Shown piece by piece: positions 28,850 through 38,625 of a stretch of 64,000 bases of DNA (within the stretch, counting starts at the first letter, position 1; the number at the start of each line of letters is the position of its first letter). Position numbers and translations under genes: made by a program. Under the pieces are notes generated by a model, which was not told the DNA's origin, searched no databases, and worked only from the letters and a program-made list of their open reading frames with translations. The DNA is from Leptospiraceae bacterium (lineage in GTDB: Bacteria > Spirochaetota > Leptospiria > Leptospirales > Leptospiraceae), in contig JAKRSH010000007.1 of NCBI GenBank assembly GCA_022402465.1, positions 186,001 to 250,000 of the forward strand. Direction: 5' to 3'.

Positions 28850-30036
28850 GGGGAACCCCATACTTCACCGCCACCCTTGAACTTGCGGTAAGAATCTCTC
28901 CACCTATGAATATCATTTTCATTGATGGCAGGTTGGTTCTGGCGATCGGACTTAGACAAAAGTTTAGAAAATTGTTTGTTGGGTAATTTCTGGTACCAGT
29001 AAGCAACCGATGCTAAATCCAAGGTTAGGCTATTGGCGTGTCCATGTTCAATGGTTCCCAAAAATGACTTATGAAATACAATAGGAGATTCCAGAAAAAA
29101 TCTGTATAAATGAGTCCTCCCCATCCAACCGATACTTTCGCTTACTCTTGGATAACCAAAGTAAGGATGATGGAAAACTTCCTTAGGACACCAAGCTGTA
29201 TTGAAAAAATCCTCTGTTCCTGTTCCCCTAAGTCTAGGAGGCCATTCCTTTCCATCAATAAAGATCATATCATCGCCTTCCCCATACCACATAGGGCTTG
29301 GAGAATCTACATAATATTGGATACCTACAAAATGACCTTCGCCCTCAATATCTGCAAAAATATAGTTATCCTCATAAGAGTTCTTCCCTTTTTCCATGGG
29401 TCCAAGAACATTCCTGTCATTTTCAGTATCTAGCTTTGTATTAGGCTTGGTTATTGTCTTCTTCCACTGGGCATGGAAGCGTGGACTATTTGCAGGAATG
29501 TCCTTTCTTTTTTCATACTCAATGTAGTAATAAAAACTTCCGATTTCCTCATCACTCTCATTCTCAATTGTAATCTTTGCCCCTTTCGAAAATGGCATAG
29601 AAAAATAGGAATTCAGAGCTTTTCCTTTCTTAGGGGCAGCTACTATTGGAAGACTATTCATTATGTATTCTTCACCCCAGCCTTGTCCAAAAAAGTCACC
29701 TAATGGAGATTCTACGCTAGGATGCTTTTGGTTATCCCAATACATCCTTATGACTGAATTTCGTAAAATCATTTTATCCTTGGACCATAACGTAATCCAG
29801 ATGTGACGAATTACGCCACTAGTATTGGATTCGAAAATTGTCCTTGAACTACGAGGTGGAATTTTAACAAAATCATCATTCCCATTTGTGGCATCAAAGG
29901 AAGATTCGCGAAAATTTTCATAGTCTTGCCTTGATTGCCACAGATTCTCCAAAGAATCGGAAAATATAGAATTGCTGAGAAATAATAAAATGCATAATCC
30001 ACTAAAAAATGCCTTTATGGTTCTCAGATTCAACAT
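28846..30036 (-). CDS. Exported DUF2961 (GH172-like) protein
   Basis: The 396-residue protein has a signal peptide (about 1-26) and the DUF2961 fold: FESNTSGVIRHIWIT, then YGEGDDMIFIDG and RGTGTEDFFNTAWC. The latter two contain the acidic residues that serve as catalysts in GH172 enzymes, which act on alpha-D-fructofuranosides or D-arabinofuranosides in other bacteria. A periplasmic or surface glycosidase is the likely role; the glycan is not known. It is translationally coupled to the diguanylate cyclase gene (ATGA). Confidence 0.82.
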   Translation of the reverse strand: MLNLRTIKAFFSGLCILLFLSNSIFSDSLENLWQSRQDYENFRESSFDATNGNDDFVKIPPRSSRTIFESNTSGVIRHIWITLWSKDKMILRNSVIRMYWDNQKHPSVESPLGDFFGQGWGEEYIMNSLPIVAAPKKGKALNSYFSMPFSKGAKITIENESDEEIGSFYYYIEYEKRKDIPANSPRFHAQWKKTITKPNTKLDTENDRNVLGPMEKGKNSYEDNYIFADIEGEGHFVGIQYYVDSPSPMWYGEGDDMIFIDGKEWPPRLRGTGTEDFFNTAWCPKEVFHHPYFGYPRVSESIGWMGRTHLYRFFLESPIVFHKSFLGTIEHGHANSLTLDLASVAYWYQKLPNKQFSKLLSKSDRQNQPAINENDIHRWRDSYRKFKGGGEVWGSP

Positions 30037-30074
30037 ACAAATGGTTCTCTATCGTATAGCGCCTGGTTAATTAA

Positions 30075-30557
30075 TCAAGTACTTTGATTTAAATTTGGTT
30101 GAATCCACCAAGAAAAAATCAAAGCAACAAATACAGATTGAATAAATATTTCTGAGAGGATTGTTAAATGAATTTTCCAAGAAATAAAATTTTGTATAAA
30201 CAGCATACCTTCTAAATTACCTACAGATGGAGATATAGCCGCTAGGCCAGAAAGAACAAAATAGTGACTGAATAGAAACCATGATTTATGAATGTAATTC
30301 TTAGAATCTAGAAGAGGTTTTATGCTATAAATTACACTGCCAATTAATAATCCACGTATCATTTGTACGGGTATCATCCAGATCAGAACTTCGCTCCAAT
30401 GCGAAGAATCGCTAGGACTGATGAGAAATTTAGAAAAGACTGGTTGAGATCCTTGGTAGTATTCTTTTGAAATAAAATTAAAGAAAAGAGTTCCTACTAC
30501 CAAATAAACTAGAACTAAGGCTGTGGTGAATTTTAAGGTAAATCGAATCATAGGCAA
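30075..30557 (-). CDS. Membrane protein of unknown function
   Basis: This 160-residue protein has about four transmembrane helices (near 8-28, 58-78, 93-115 and 132-152). I recognise no family. It stands 38 bases upstream of the DUF2961 gene on the same strand and may belong to its transcript. Confidence 0.65.
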   Translation of the reverse strand: MPMIRFTLKFTTALVLVYLVVGTLFFNFISKEYYQGSQPVFSKFLISPSDSSHWSEVLIWMIPVQMIRGLLIGSVIYSIKPLLDSKNYIHKSWFLFSHYFVLSGLAAISPSVGNLEGMLFIQNFISWKIHLTILSEIFIQSVFVALIFSWWIQPNLNQST

Positions 30558-30625
30558 ATCTTTCCATATACAATAATATATTCTAGACGAATTTTAGATT
30601 TTTTAAAAACTAAAATCTAATCTGC

Positions 30626-33262
30626 ATGAAACTGAATCTGCCCTCTAGAATTTCAAGAACCCTGGAAAAAGGAAAAAGCAATCTTTCCGGTAGATTTTTA
30701 ACCAAACAAATATCCTACATAATTGATTCGACTATCAATTCTCTCTTTCACACCTTGGAAGCAGAATTTAAATTTGGGGATAAACTTTGTTTAGTGGCAA
30801 TAGGCGGATATGGGAGAATGGAACTTGCTCCTCATTCCGATATTGATCTTCTTTATCTTCATGATAACTTAAATGATGATATTTTAAAAATTGTAATCTC
30901 AAGAATAAATAACTTCCTTTATGATTCTGGAATGCAAGTTGGACACAGTTGCAGAACGGTAGAGGAATCTAAAGACTATATTGATAATATCCAATCTTTT
31001 CATGCAATTTTAGATTCTAGATATCTCATAGGTTCCGAAAAGTTATTTCTTCGGTACCAAAGAGAATTTTTAGATAATTTTCCTAAAGATTTAGTTCATG
31101 AATTCAACCAAAGAAAATTTAATTTACTAGAACGAAATATTTTATCTAGTCATACACCTCTGCTTTTGACTGAACCTGATATTAAAAACGGTTCCTTGGG
31201 ATTGAGAGATATTCAAAATATTTATTGGATAGAAAAGACACTAAGCGAGGCCTCAAATATTTCAAAAATTGGAATATTCGATTTTTTTAATAAAGATGAG
31301 TCCTTGGGAATTGTGCAAGCCTATGATTTTTTACTTAGAACTAGAGTTAGTCTTCATATGATTTCTGGAAGAAAAAACGATAGAATGGATCTTGCTCAAC
31401 AACCAAACTTGGCTGAAATTTTAGGATTTGGACCAAAAGGAATTTCATCTGTTGAAAGTTTCATTTCGACATACTATAAATACCAAAAAGATATTTATAA
31501 TTACATAGGCTATTATCTTGATTTTAGAAAATTTAAACCAACAAGCTCCCCTTTACAACCAATTCACTCTCATGGTCTAAATCTCCTTGCCTCCCATAAA
31601 TATCTATACCCTCCTAAAACTGAGAAATTATTCACAAACCCTGACTCTTTGTACCAAGATGTTATTGCTGTTTTCCTTATTGCCCAAGAAAATCATCTAG
31701 AACCTTCTCCTAGCCTAATGAACGAACTTAGGTTTGCTGCTAATTTCTTGGATGATGATTTTAAAAATCATAAAGGTGCTATTGATTGCTTTCTTAAACT
31801 ATTGAAGAATAATCACAAAGTAGGGAAATTTCTTACTTGGATGCATGAATCCAATGTTCTAGGAAAATTATTTCCTGAATTTGGTGCTTGTTTGAATTTT
31901 CCCTTATTCAGCTACCACCACGAATACCCAGTTGATGAACATTCTCTATTGATTCTTAGAGAATTAGATCGCTTAGTTGAAAAGATCTATGAAGATAGAG
32001 AAGTTCAAGAAGTTTTTAACTCATGTCAAAATATTCATATACTCTACCTTGCTTTGCTTATCCATGATGCAGGAAAAGTGAAAGAAGGAGATCATTGCCA
32101 GTATGGTGCAGAACTCTCCTCTGCAATTTCAGATAGAATTGGTCTGAATACTGAGGAAGCGAATTTATTTCGATTTCTAGTTGAACACCATATCGATATG
32201 TCTGAGTTAAGTAACAAAAGAGATATTTATGATCCAAGTTTGGTTTTAGAATTTTCTGAATTGGTTGAAGATATAGATAAGCTTTCCTTGCTTTATGTAT
32301 TAACAATTATAGATACTAAGTCAGTTGGTCCAAGTATTCTTACGAATTGGAAGAAAGATATCCTTTATAAGTTGTACCAATCAACTAGACAGTCGATTCT
32401 TGAAAAGAATACCAAAATTGATTTAGAATTATCCAATATTTCACAATTAAGAAATTATTTACTTACTAAAGAGAATCTAGAAGAAAATATTATTAATGCA
32501 ATTATAGACTTTGCAACAATTTGTAAGCCGAATTCTTATTCAAGCTATAATACTTTCCGAAGAATTTTACAACATTTTACTCAACTTCAAATACTGAAAC
32601 AAAGTAAAAAGAATTATCATATTGAATTTGAGAAAGAACCTTCCTATACTATGATAACTGTATATACTAATTTTAGAAAAGATGTAATGATGCACATTGC
32701 AGGTTCTGTGAGTTCTTTGGATTTGAACTTAGTAGGTATGCGACCATTTCGATATAGTGATGAAAAAGATGATCTTTTAATTACACAAGTTCAAGTCACT
32801 GATTCTATGGGTTCTGGAGACATTCCTTCTAACACTTTAGATCATTTGCAAAAGACATTAGCATCCACATTGAATCAGGAAATCAGTCTAGATGAAGTAG
32901 CACTCGTTCCTAAGATCTGGATAGAAAAATCAGAGACCATAGAAGGGCTAGTCGATGAGATGGTAAAATTTATTAATAATCCAAATGATAATTTTACAAT
33001 AATCGAAATTCGCCTACCTGATTCTATTGGACTCCTGTATAGAATTTTAGTTACCTTAAATGATTTGGGAATTGAATTATTATTTGCTAGAATATCAACA
33101 AGTGCGGATTTTGCATTTGATACATTTTATGTTATTGATCAACTTTCGGAAAAGTTAACAGATTCTATACTTATTGCAAAAATAAGAGATAAGATCTACC
33201 AAACTTCCCGAATCAATTGGGATTCGAAACTTGTTCCCACATTACAAGAGATATATTTTTAG
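30626..33262 (+). CDS. glnD: GlnD-like protein-PII uridylyltransferase/UR enzyme
   Basis: The 878-residue protein shows the GlnD order: nucleotidyltransferase domain with IGGYGRMELAPHSDIDLLYL (metal-binding Asp72 and Asp74), a central helical region, an HD hydrolase domain (ALLIHDAGK near residue 475) and two ACT domains (about 685-760 and 795-870). GlnD uridylylates and deuridylylates PII proteins in response to glutamine. No glnB or glnK is in the window. It precedes the alpha-glucosidase gene by 8 bases. Confidence 0.93.
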   Translation: MKLNLPSRISRTLEKGKSNLSGRFLTKQISYIIDSTINSLFHTLEAEFKFGDKLCLVAIGGYGRMELAPHSDIDLLYLHDNLNDDILKIVISRINNFLYDSGMQVGHSCRTVEESKDYIDNIQSFHAILDSRYLIGSEKLFLRYQREFLDNFPKDLVHEFNQRKFNLLERNILSSHTPLLLTEPDIKNGSLGLRDIQNIYWIEKTLSEASNISKIGIFDFFNKDESLGIVQAYDFLLRTRVSLHMISGRKNDRMDLAQQPNLAEILGFGPKGISSVESFISTYYKYQKDIYNYIGYYLDFRKFKPTSSPLQPIHSHGLNLLASHKYLYPPKTEKLFTNPDSLYQDVIAVFLIAQENHLEPSPSLMNELRFAANFLDDDFKNHKGAIDCFLKLLKNNHKVGKFLTWMHESNVLGKLFPEFGACLNFPLFSYHHEYPVDEHSLLILRELDRLVEKIYEDREVQEVFNSCQNIHILYLALLIHDAGKVKEGDHCQYGAELSSAISDRIGLNTEEANLFRFLVEHHIDMSELSNKRDIYDPSLVLEFSELVEDIDKLSLLYVLTIIDTKSVGPSILTNWKKDILYKLYQSTRQSILEKNTKIDLELSNISQLRNYLLTKENLEENIINAIIDFATICKPNSYSSYNTFRRILQHFTQLQILKQSKKNYHIEFEKEPSYTMITVYTNFRKDVMMHIAGSVSSLDLNLVGMRPFRYSDEKDDLLITQVQVTDSMGSGDIPSNTLDHLQKTLASTLNQEISLDEVALVPKIWIEKSETIEGLVDEMVKFINNPNDNFTIIEIRLPDSIGLLYRILVTLNDLGIELLFARISTSADFAFDTFYVIDQLSEKLTDSILIAKIRDKIYQTSRINWDSKLVPTLQEIYF

Positions 33263-33270
33263 GAGATTTT

Positions 33271-34896
33271 ATGAGCTGGTGGAAAGATGCTGTTGTATAC
33301 CAAATTTATCCAAGAAGTTTTTATGATTCCAATGGAGATGGCATTGGTGACTTAGAAGGAATCATTCAAAAACTAGATTATTTAAATGATGGAACCAAAA
33401 ACTCACTTGGTATTGATGCAATTTGGTTATCACCTATTTATCCGAGTCCTATGTATGATTTTGGTTATGATATTTCTGATTACAATTCTATAGATTCTGT
33501 ATTCGGTGATATACCAACTTTTAAAAGACTTTTGGAAGAAGCTCATAAACGTGGGATTAAAATTATTCTTGATTTAGTAATCAATCATACTTCTCATTTA
33601 CATCCATGGTTCTTGGATTCTAGATCTTCTAAATCTAGTCCAAAGCGAGATTGGTATATTTGGAGAGATGGCAAAGAAGGGAAAGAACCGAATAATTTTC
33701 TAGCAGCCTTCGGTGGAAAGGCATGGACCTTAGATGAAAAAACAGGACAATACTACTACCATTCTTTTCTTGATGAGCAACCAGATTTAAATTGGAGAAA
33801 CCCAGAAGTAAAAGAAGAGATCTTCAAGATGATCAAGTATTGGTTAGATATGAAGGTTGATGGATTTCGCCTAGATGTAGTTAATTTATTTTATAAGGAT
33901 GCTGAGTGGCGAGATAATCCATCTAGAATGTTTAAAGGAATTCGTCCTTACGATCGTCAGGTTCATATCTATGATAGAGACCAACCTGAAATGCACGACT
34001 TATTAAAAGATTTGCGTAAGCTATTAGATTCATATGGTGACAAAATGTCCGTCGGTGAAGTTATGATGGACCCACCAGGTAAGGTGTCTATTCCTGCTTC
34101 TTATTATGGTCAAAATGACGAATTGCACATGGCTTTCAATTTTGCATTTCTGTATTCTTTCTGGGGTGCTGAAAATTTCAAAAAAGTCATCGATGATTGG
34201 CAAGATGCACTTGGACCAAACAATTGGCCGAATTATACTTTAAGCAATCATGATTTCCGAAGGCACATATCTAGATACTATGCAGGTAAGAATTCTATAG
34301 CTAGAGCAAAGCTAGCAGCTCTTATGCTATTGACCCTTAGAGGAACTCCATTCATTTACTATGGTGAAGAAATCGGGATGGAAAGTGAGAGAGTTGCACG
34401 GATGGACTTACGAGATCCAGTTGGGATACGATATTGGCCCCTACATCCAGGTCGCGATTCTGAGAGAAAACCCATGCCTTGGGATGATTCTTATTCGGGA
34501 GGATTTACAAAAGGGAAACCATGGCTACCAGTTTATACTAAGTACGAAAAGAGAAATGTTCAATTATTAAAATCACAAGAAAATAGCATTTGGAAATTTT
34601 ACCGCGACATTATACATTTGAGAAAATCATCTCAAGTATTAAAAGAAGGAAATATTGAGACATTTATAAGTCCTGATAAGAATATCCTTTATTATAAAAG
34701 AGAACTGGGTGGAGTTCAAAATTATATTTTCTTAAATTTTTCAGCTGAAAATTCTATAATCAATATTCCTCCTAACTGGCTACCTAAGAAAATATTGATT
34801 GATAATGTTTTCAATTATGAAAAAGATACAGCATTCCAAGAAAGCAAAATTTTTACTATGCTTCCCTACCAAGCTATTTTACTAAGCGATCGATAA
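33271..34896 (+). CDS. Alpha-amylase family (GH13) alpha-glucosidase
   Basis: The 541-residue enzyme opens WWKDAVVYQIYPRSFYDSNGDG, the signature of GH13 oligo-1,6-glucosidase/alpha-glucosidases. The catalytic triad is Asp202 (GFRLDVVN, nucleophile), Glu263 (VGEVM, acid/base) and Asp328 (SNHDF). It has no signal peptide, so it cleaves or transfers imported or stored alpha-glucosides in the cytoplasm; trehalose or sucrose activity are alternatives. I start it at the ATG at 33271 after an AGGAG site. Its last 23 bases overlap the end of the convergent kinase gene. Confidence 0.93.
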   Translation: MSWWKDAVVYQIYPRSFYDSNGDGIGDLEGIIQKLDYLNDGTKNSLGIDAIWLSPIYPSPMYDFGYDISDYNSIDSVFGDIPTFKRLLEEAHKRGIKIILDLVINHTSHLHPWFLDSRSSKSSPKRDWYIWRDGKEGKEPNNFLAAFGGKAWTLDEKTGQYYYHSFLDEQPDLNWRNPEVKEEIFKMIKYWLDMKVDGFRLDVVNLFYKDAEWRDNPSRMFKGIRPYDRQVHIYDRDQPEMHDLLKDLRKLLDSYGDKMSVGEVMMDPPGKVSIPASYYGQNDELHMAFNFAFLYSFWGAENFKKVIDDWQDALGPNNWPNYTLSNHDFRRHISRYYAGKNSIARAKLAALMLLTLRGTPFIYYGEEIGMESERVARMDLRDPVGIRYWPLHPGRDSERKPMPWDDSYSGGFTKGKPWLPVYTKYEKRNVQLLKSQENSIWKFYRDIIHLRKSSQVLKEGNIETFISPDKNILYYKRELGGVQNYIFLNFSAENSIINIPPNWLPKKILIDNVFNYEKDTAFQESKIFTMLPYQAILLSDR

Positions 34897-36991
34897 TTTG
34901 TGTTACTAAATAAAATTCTTGCAGTAAAATTTGAATTCTTTCTATGTCAATTGAATTGGTAGATTCTTCCAATTCAATTGCTAAATCTTTGATAATATCC
35001 AATTCTAATTCCTCTGATAGGTCTTTAAGTTCTTTTGAAAATTCAGCGATTTCATGAATCTTCATTGAAGAGGTAACCTTTTCCCATTTAGGTTTGAAAT
35101 TATAGAAAATTTTGGAATGAATAGTATTTAAAATATCTAGTGATTTGGAACTAAATTCATCATCCCAATTTCTTGTAAGATTACTAGGTTTAAAATCTTG
35201 TATGCTATCTAAATTATATATAAGTTCTTCACATAATACTTTAACTAATTCATTTCTTGTGATTGGTTTAATAAGCAGATGGTTCAATACTGATTTAAGT
35301 TCATTCGATTGAGGAACATCAAAGGTATAAGTTGTTACACCTATAAAAATCATATTTGAATATAAATCTCTAAGCCCTTTTACATATTCTAGAACATTAT
35401 CATATTGCAATGGTATTTCGATAATAATTATATTCGGCACCCATGATTTTATTGTTGGAAATGATTCTTCAATTCGTTGAATAGTCTTTGTCAATAAATT
35501 TGAATCTGATAAAAATACTGAAATTATTTCTAAATTATTTATATCTGAATCTATAATTAAAATTTTATCTTCTTTAAATTGATAATTGATTTTTCCATTT
35601 GGATTGTTAGTATGAGAATTGGGTAACTTCGAATATGAAATATTGGGAAGTTCCACTGTGAACTTTGTTCCAAGACCAATTTGAGACTTTAATGAGATGT
35701 TACCTGAAAGCAGGTCTACAAATCTTTTGGTTATACTTAATCCTAGTCCAGTACCCCCATATTTTTTATTAATACTTGATTCTACTTGGTAAAAAGGATT
35801 AAAGATATTCTTCAAATTTTGAGAATCTATTCCTATACCTGTATCAATTACTTCAATTTGTAATTTGGATTTTTTTGTTTGGTAATTAAGAAATAAGTTA
35901 AAGTTTAATTCCACCTGACCTTCGTGAGTAAACTTTATAGCGTTACTCAATAGATTAATTAAAATATGACGCAGTTTGTCTTCGTCATAAAAAAGCTGAA
36001 TATATTCACAATTATTAATATTTGTTAGTATTTTAATGCTTTTCTTTTGAGCTGAAGATTGAAACATACTTACTATTTCAGAAACTAAAGCTTCCAATTG
36101 AAAAAAGGAATTTTTAATATCAACTTTTCCTGAATCTATTTTAGAAAATTCTAAAATACTATTAATAATAGATAGTAAAGCTTTACCTGAATTATTGATT
36201 CCATCCAAATAATTTTGGTATTCAGCACTAAATATTTTATTCTTCAATATTTCTGAAAAACCAAGAATCGAATTCATTGGAGTTCGTATTTCATGACTCA
36301 TATTTGCTATAAATTCTGATTTTGCTAAGGATGCTGCTTTTGCATCAAGAATTGCCTTATTAAGTGTCATTTGATTTTTTAACAAAGATTCTTGCACTTT
36401 TAACCTAATCGAAATTTCTTTCTGAAGTTTTTCATTTATAAGAACCAGTTCTTCTGCTCTTTGAGAGACTAGTTTTTCTAAATTCATTTTTTTATGAATT
36501 ATATCATTTTCGTTGTCTTGGATTTTTTGAATTAATTTTTGGTATGCCTCTATAAAAAACCAAAATTCTTTATCTACTTCTTGTTCAACATTTGCATTAT
36601 TATTTCCATTTAAAACTTCAAGTGTATAGCTTTTGATTCCCTTTAAAGACAGATTGACTTTTTTCTTATATTGAAGTAATAAAAACAAACTCGATAGTAA
36701 ACTTATCGTAGATAAAATAAATAATACCCAGATTAATTCAACTAAGTTATCTTTGTATGTAATTTTTTCTGTAAGATGGTTTAATTTTATTTCATTAAGA
36801 AGGGGAAAAGAATTTATATTTTTTTCGATTTCTACAATTAGATTTAATACATCTAATTTGATTTGAGTATTTCTATTTATTTCTAAATTGATTTTGATTA
36901 ATGTATAAATAGAAAATGCTATAGATAGAATACAAAGGATTTTAATTCCCAATCTAATTTTATCATTGAGATTAAGCTTATTGAAGATCAT
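34874..36991 (-). CDS. Membrane hybrid histidine kinase with degenerate receiver
   Basis: The 705-residue protein has two N-terminal membrane helices (about 14-32 and 80-105), a coiled coil, a HisKA domain with His233 (MSHEIRTPMN), an HATPase with N box ILINLLSNAIKFTHEG and G boxes (DTGIGI, GGTGLGLS), a receiver-like domain at about 465-590, and a helical tail near 620-705 of the type often found after receivers in hybrid kinases. The receiver keeps its acidic pair (IIDSD) and the Lys (IKP), but the phospho-accepting Asp reads Glu (IIIIEIPL). It overlaps the DUF35 gene (ATGA). Confidence 0.9.
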   Translation of the reverse strand: MIFNKLNLNDKIRLGIKILCILSIAFSIYTLIKINLEINRNTQIKLDVLNLIVEIEKNINSFPLLNEIKLNHLTEKITYKDNLVELIWVLFILSTISLLSSLFLLLQYKKKVNLSLKGIKSYTLEVLNGNNNANVEQEVDKEFWFFIEAYQKLIQKIQDNENDIIHKKMNLEKLVSQRAEELVLINEKLQKEISIRLKVQESLLKNQMTLNKAILDAKAASLAKSEFIANMSHEIRTPMNSILGFSEILKNKIFSAEYQNYLDGINNSGKALLSIINSILEFSKIDSGKVDIKNSFFQLEALVSEIVSMFQSSAQKKSIKILTNINNCEYIQLFYDEDKLRHILINLLSNAIKFTHEGQVELNFNLFLNYQTKKSKLQIEVIDTGIGIDSQNLKNIFNPFYQVESSINKKYGGTGLGLSITKRFVDLLSGNISLKSQIGLGTKFTVELPNISYSKLPNSHTNNPNGKINYQFKEDKILIIDSDINNLEIISVFLSDSNLLTKTIQRIEESFPTIKSWVPNIIIIEIPLQYDNVLEYVKGLRDLYSNMIFIGVTTYTFDVPQSNELKSVLNHLLIKPITRNELVKVLCEELIYNLDSIQDFKPSNLTRNWDDEFSSKSLDILNTIHSKIFYNFKPKWEKVTSSMKIHEIAEFSKELKDLSEELELDIIKDLAIELEESTNSIDIERIQILLQEFYLVTQIIDRLVK

Positions 36992-37323
36992 TCTAAAACA
37001 TTGAATATAGGATAATTATCTTCAGATCTAGTATGAAATTTAACTTTAGAATTTATTTGAATCTTTTTATTAAACGAAAAATCTATATATGCTAATAGAT
37101 TTAGGCCTTCATCTAGTTGAATCATAGCTAAATAGTAAGGAGTTTTGGTTGACATTCGTCCGAAGCCCACATTTATCTTTGAATAAGAATAAATGATTCC
37201 TTCGCCTTTTAACTTTATATCAATCCAATTGTTTTGTGAACATTGCGGGCACTTATAGTGGGCGGAAAGTGTTAGGAATCCACAAGAGTTGCATTTTTTA
37301 CAATTAAGCTCCTGGGATTCCAT
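36988..37323 (-). CDS. DUF35 OB-fold acyl-CoA-associated protein
   Basis: This 111-residue protein has an N-terminal zinc ribbon (CKKCNSCGF then YKCPQCS) followed by an OB-fold, the layout of DUF35/ChsH2-like partners of thiolases. Such proteins bind acyl-CoA substrates and form complexes with thiolase-fold enzymes. The thiolase gene precedes it by 7 bases, so a two-protein complex is likely. Confidence 0.87.
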   Translation of the reverse strand: MESQELNCKKCNSCGFLTLSAHYKCPQCSQNNWIDIKLKGEGIIYSYSKINVGFGRMSTKTPYYLAMIQLDEGLNLLAYIDFSFNKKIQINSKVKFHTRSEDNYPIFNVLE

Positions 37324-37330
37324 AAATGTA

Positions 37331-38548
37331 TTAACCTTTAATTCTTTCGATAATAGTGGCTATACCCATTCCACCACCAATACAAAGAGTAATTAATCCG
37401 TACTTTCCGTCTCTTCTTTCTAATTCATCCAGAACAGTACCAGTAAGAATCGCTCCTGTTGCACCAAGTGGATGTCCTAAAGAAATAGCTCCACCATTAA
37501 CATTGATTCTATCTTCAGGAACGTTCAAAGTCTTTTTTACATAAAGAACAACGGATGCAAATGCTTCATTGATTTCCCAAAGATCAATGTCGTTCACACT
37601 AAGTCCTGCCATTTTCAAAGCCTTTTGCGAAGCAGAAACTGGTCCAGTCAACATAATAGTTGGCTCTTCGCCAGTTGCAACAGTTGCAATAATTTTAGCT
37701 CTAGGTTTCAATCCGTATTTCTTTAATCCTTCGTCATTTGAAATCAATAATGATGCTGCTCCATCCACAATTCCTGAAGAATTTCCAAGTGTATGGATAT
37801 GATTAATTTTTTGAATTTCAGGATAGCTCTTTAATGCTATGGCATCTAATTCTTTTTCACCAATTGTTTTAAAAATTGCAGCAAGCCCAGATAGAAATGC
37901 ATAATCAGATTCAATACGGGGACTTTCATCTTCCGTAACAATTGTACCGTCATCAAGCTTAGTAGGAATTATAGACTTTTTAAAATAGCCATTCTTAATT
38001 GCATTTGCAGCTTTGATCTGAGAAGATTCAGCAAATCGATCCGCTTCTTCTCTAGAGATACCATATTTTGTTGCGATTAAATCTGCTGAGATACCTTGAG
38101 GAACTAAATTATAATGCTCTGCTATGTGAGGATTGCCAACAGTGAAATCTCTTCCAAGCATATCTGCGCCCATTTTCACTCGAGACATAGATTCGATTCC
38201 GCCACCTACTCCCAAATCCATAGCTCCTGATGAAACATGGTTGGCAACATTATTGATGGCTTGCAATCCTGAACCACAAAACCTGTTCACAGTGTAACCT
38301 GGTACGGAATTGGGCCACTGAGCAGCCATTACGGCATAACGAGCAATACAAGCTGCTTGGTCTTCAACCTGGCTTACACAACCCATTACTACTTCTTCAA
38401 CTTTATCTGGATTGATAGAATTTCTTTCGGCAAGTGCCTTTAGTGTTACTGCTGAGAGATCTTGAGGGTGGACTGACGCGAGTGATCCACGTTTTTTTCC
38501 TTTTCCACGTGGAGTTCTTACTGCATCTATAATATACGCATTATTCAT
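37331..38548 (-). CDS. Acetyl-CoA C-acyltransferase (thiolase)
   Basis: The 405-residue thiolase has the active-site Cys91 in [16 protein letters not shown] near residue 325, the [18 protein letters not shown] motif and the second Cys in TLCIGGGMG near 390. It makes or cleaves 3-ketoacyl-CoA; whether it works in beta-oxidation or acetoacetyl-CoA synthesis is not visible. It is the first gene of a unit with DUF35 and the histidine kinase. Confidence 0.95.
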   Translation of the reverse strand: MNNAYIIDAVRTPRGKGKKRGSLASVHPQDLSAVTLKALAERNSINPDKVEEVVMGCVSQVEDQAACIARYAVMAAQWPNSVPGYTVNRFCGSGLQAINNVANHVSSGAMDLGVGGGIESMSRVKMGADMLGRDFTVGNPHIAEHYNLVPQGISADLIATKYGISREEADRFAESSQIKAANAIKNGYFKKSIIPTKLDDGTIVTEDESPRIESDYAFLSGLAAIFKTIGEKELDAIALKSYPEIQKINHIHTLGNSSGIVDGAASLLISNDEGLKKYGLKPRAKIIATVATGEEPTIMLTGPVSASQKALKMAGLSVNDIDLWEINEAFASVVLYVKKTLNVPEDRINVNGGAISLGHPLGATGAILTGTVLDELERRDGKYGLITLCIGGGMGIATIIERIKG

Positions 38549-38625
38549 TTAAATTACCTCTTTATTAAAATATAGAATTAAATTGTAAAAAAGTGGCAAC
38601 TAAATAATCTTTATAAAATCAACTT

